Assembly: GCA_003354225.1 (NCBI GenBank)
Contig: PIVH01000397.1
Span: forward strand, 1 to 5,939
Source of the DNA: Globobulimina sp.
Lineage: Eukaryota; Foraminifera; Rotaliida
Length of the DNA stretch: 5,939 nt
Direction: 5' to 3'
Part shown: one piece after another, positions 5,739 through 5,939 of the stretch
Position numbering within the stretch: the stretch's first letter is position 1
Layout of the letters: each line of letters begins with the position of its first letter
Position numbers and translations under genes: made by a program
Notes under the pieces: generated by a model
The model's database searches: none
Seen by the model: the letters and a program-made list of their open reading frames with translations, nothing else
Told to the model about the DNA's origin: nothing

Positions 5739-5939
5739 TTATAACATGGTGTAATGGTGATATTTCTCTTTATATCTTTGTATCAGACAGTATAATACAC
5801 CAAACATTGGTAGAAGCAAAATCATTGCACCAACAATCCAACCAATACCATCTTGTTTTTGATCTGAAGGAGCTTTAAATGTAAATTGAGCGTCAGTGCA
5901 AGGCAATACATAGCATTTATACTCAGATCCAATAGTTTT
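5739..5939 (-). CDS. Single-pass membrane protein, C-terminal end (partial)
   Basis: Read on the minus strand from the window edge, the frame is open for 66 codons and stops at TAA (5741-5739). A short extracellular-type segment contains two cysteines (KCYVLPCTD), then one hydrophobic span of about 22 residues (GIGWIVGAMILLLPMFGVLYCL), then a basic juxtamembrane stretch (IQRYKEKYHHY), which fits a type I topology with a short cytoplasmic tail. The tail ends HHYTML; YTML fits the YxxPhi sorting motif pattern and sits at the very C-terminus. I do not recognise the family from this tail: a surface receptor, adhesion protein or membrane-anchored protease are all possible. The start and the ectodomain are outside the window. 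Confidence 0.65.
   Translation of the reverse strand, partial: KTIGSEYKCYVLPCTDAQFTFKAPSDQKQDGIGWIVGAMILLLPMFGVLYCLIQRYKEKYHHYTML

Overview
The window looks like nuclear DNA from a gene-dense, AT-rich eukaryote, probably a small invertebrate animal or a protist; I cannot place it further. The evidence is a clear spliceosomal intron (GTATGT...CATAG, 77 bp) splitting a persulfide dioxygenase gene at a conserved motif, together with eukaryotic architectures: a PH plus SAM adaptor, a signal-peptide-bearing BiP-like HSP70, and a type I membrane protein. Intergenic gaps are short (about 90-300 bp), there are no bacterial ribosome-binding sites, and genes lie on both strands.

Layout. Positions 2-139 (+) are the last 45 codons of a nitronate monooxygenase-like enzyme. 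Positions 233-994 (+) encode a 253-residue PH-SAM protein. Positions 1174-1949 (+) encode a two-exon ETHE1-type persulfide dioxygenase of 232 residues with all its iron ligands. About 540 bp without a gene follows (1950-2488). Its right half is a cluster of decayed copies of a small repeat, ending in a 90-bp palindrome. On the minus strand, 4146 down to 2489 is a very diverged BiP-like HSP70 relative: signal peptide, a nucleotide-binding domain that has lost its phosphate-binding motifs, then a better kept substrate-binding beta domain in another frame, and no helical lid. Its last codons and stop lie inside the palindrome. Head to head with it, 4292-5071 (+) is an AANAT-like GNAT acetyltransferase interrupted by one in-frame TAA. 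Then come a CGTTTTT-rich spaced repeat (about 5072-5163), a nested foldback element (5313-5554, 57-bp arms with 2 mismatches), and on the minus strand (5939-5739) the C-terminal end of a single-pass membrane protein.

The genes do not form an evident pathway. ETHE1 and nitronate monooxygenase are both small-molecule oxidation enzymes, but nothing shows they act together. The most interesting stretch is 2200-5100: a fast-evolving, probably ATPase-dead ER chaperone paralog whose C-terminus was replaced by repeat DNA, next to an acetyltransferase with a stop codon. These may be pseudogenes, rapidly evolving genes, or partly assembly errors; the sequence alone cannot decide.
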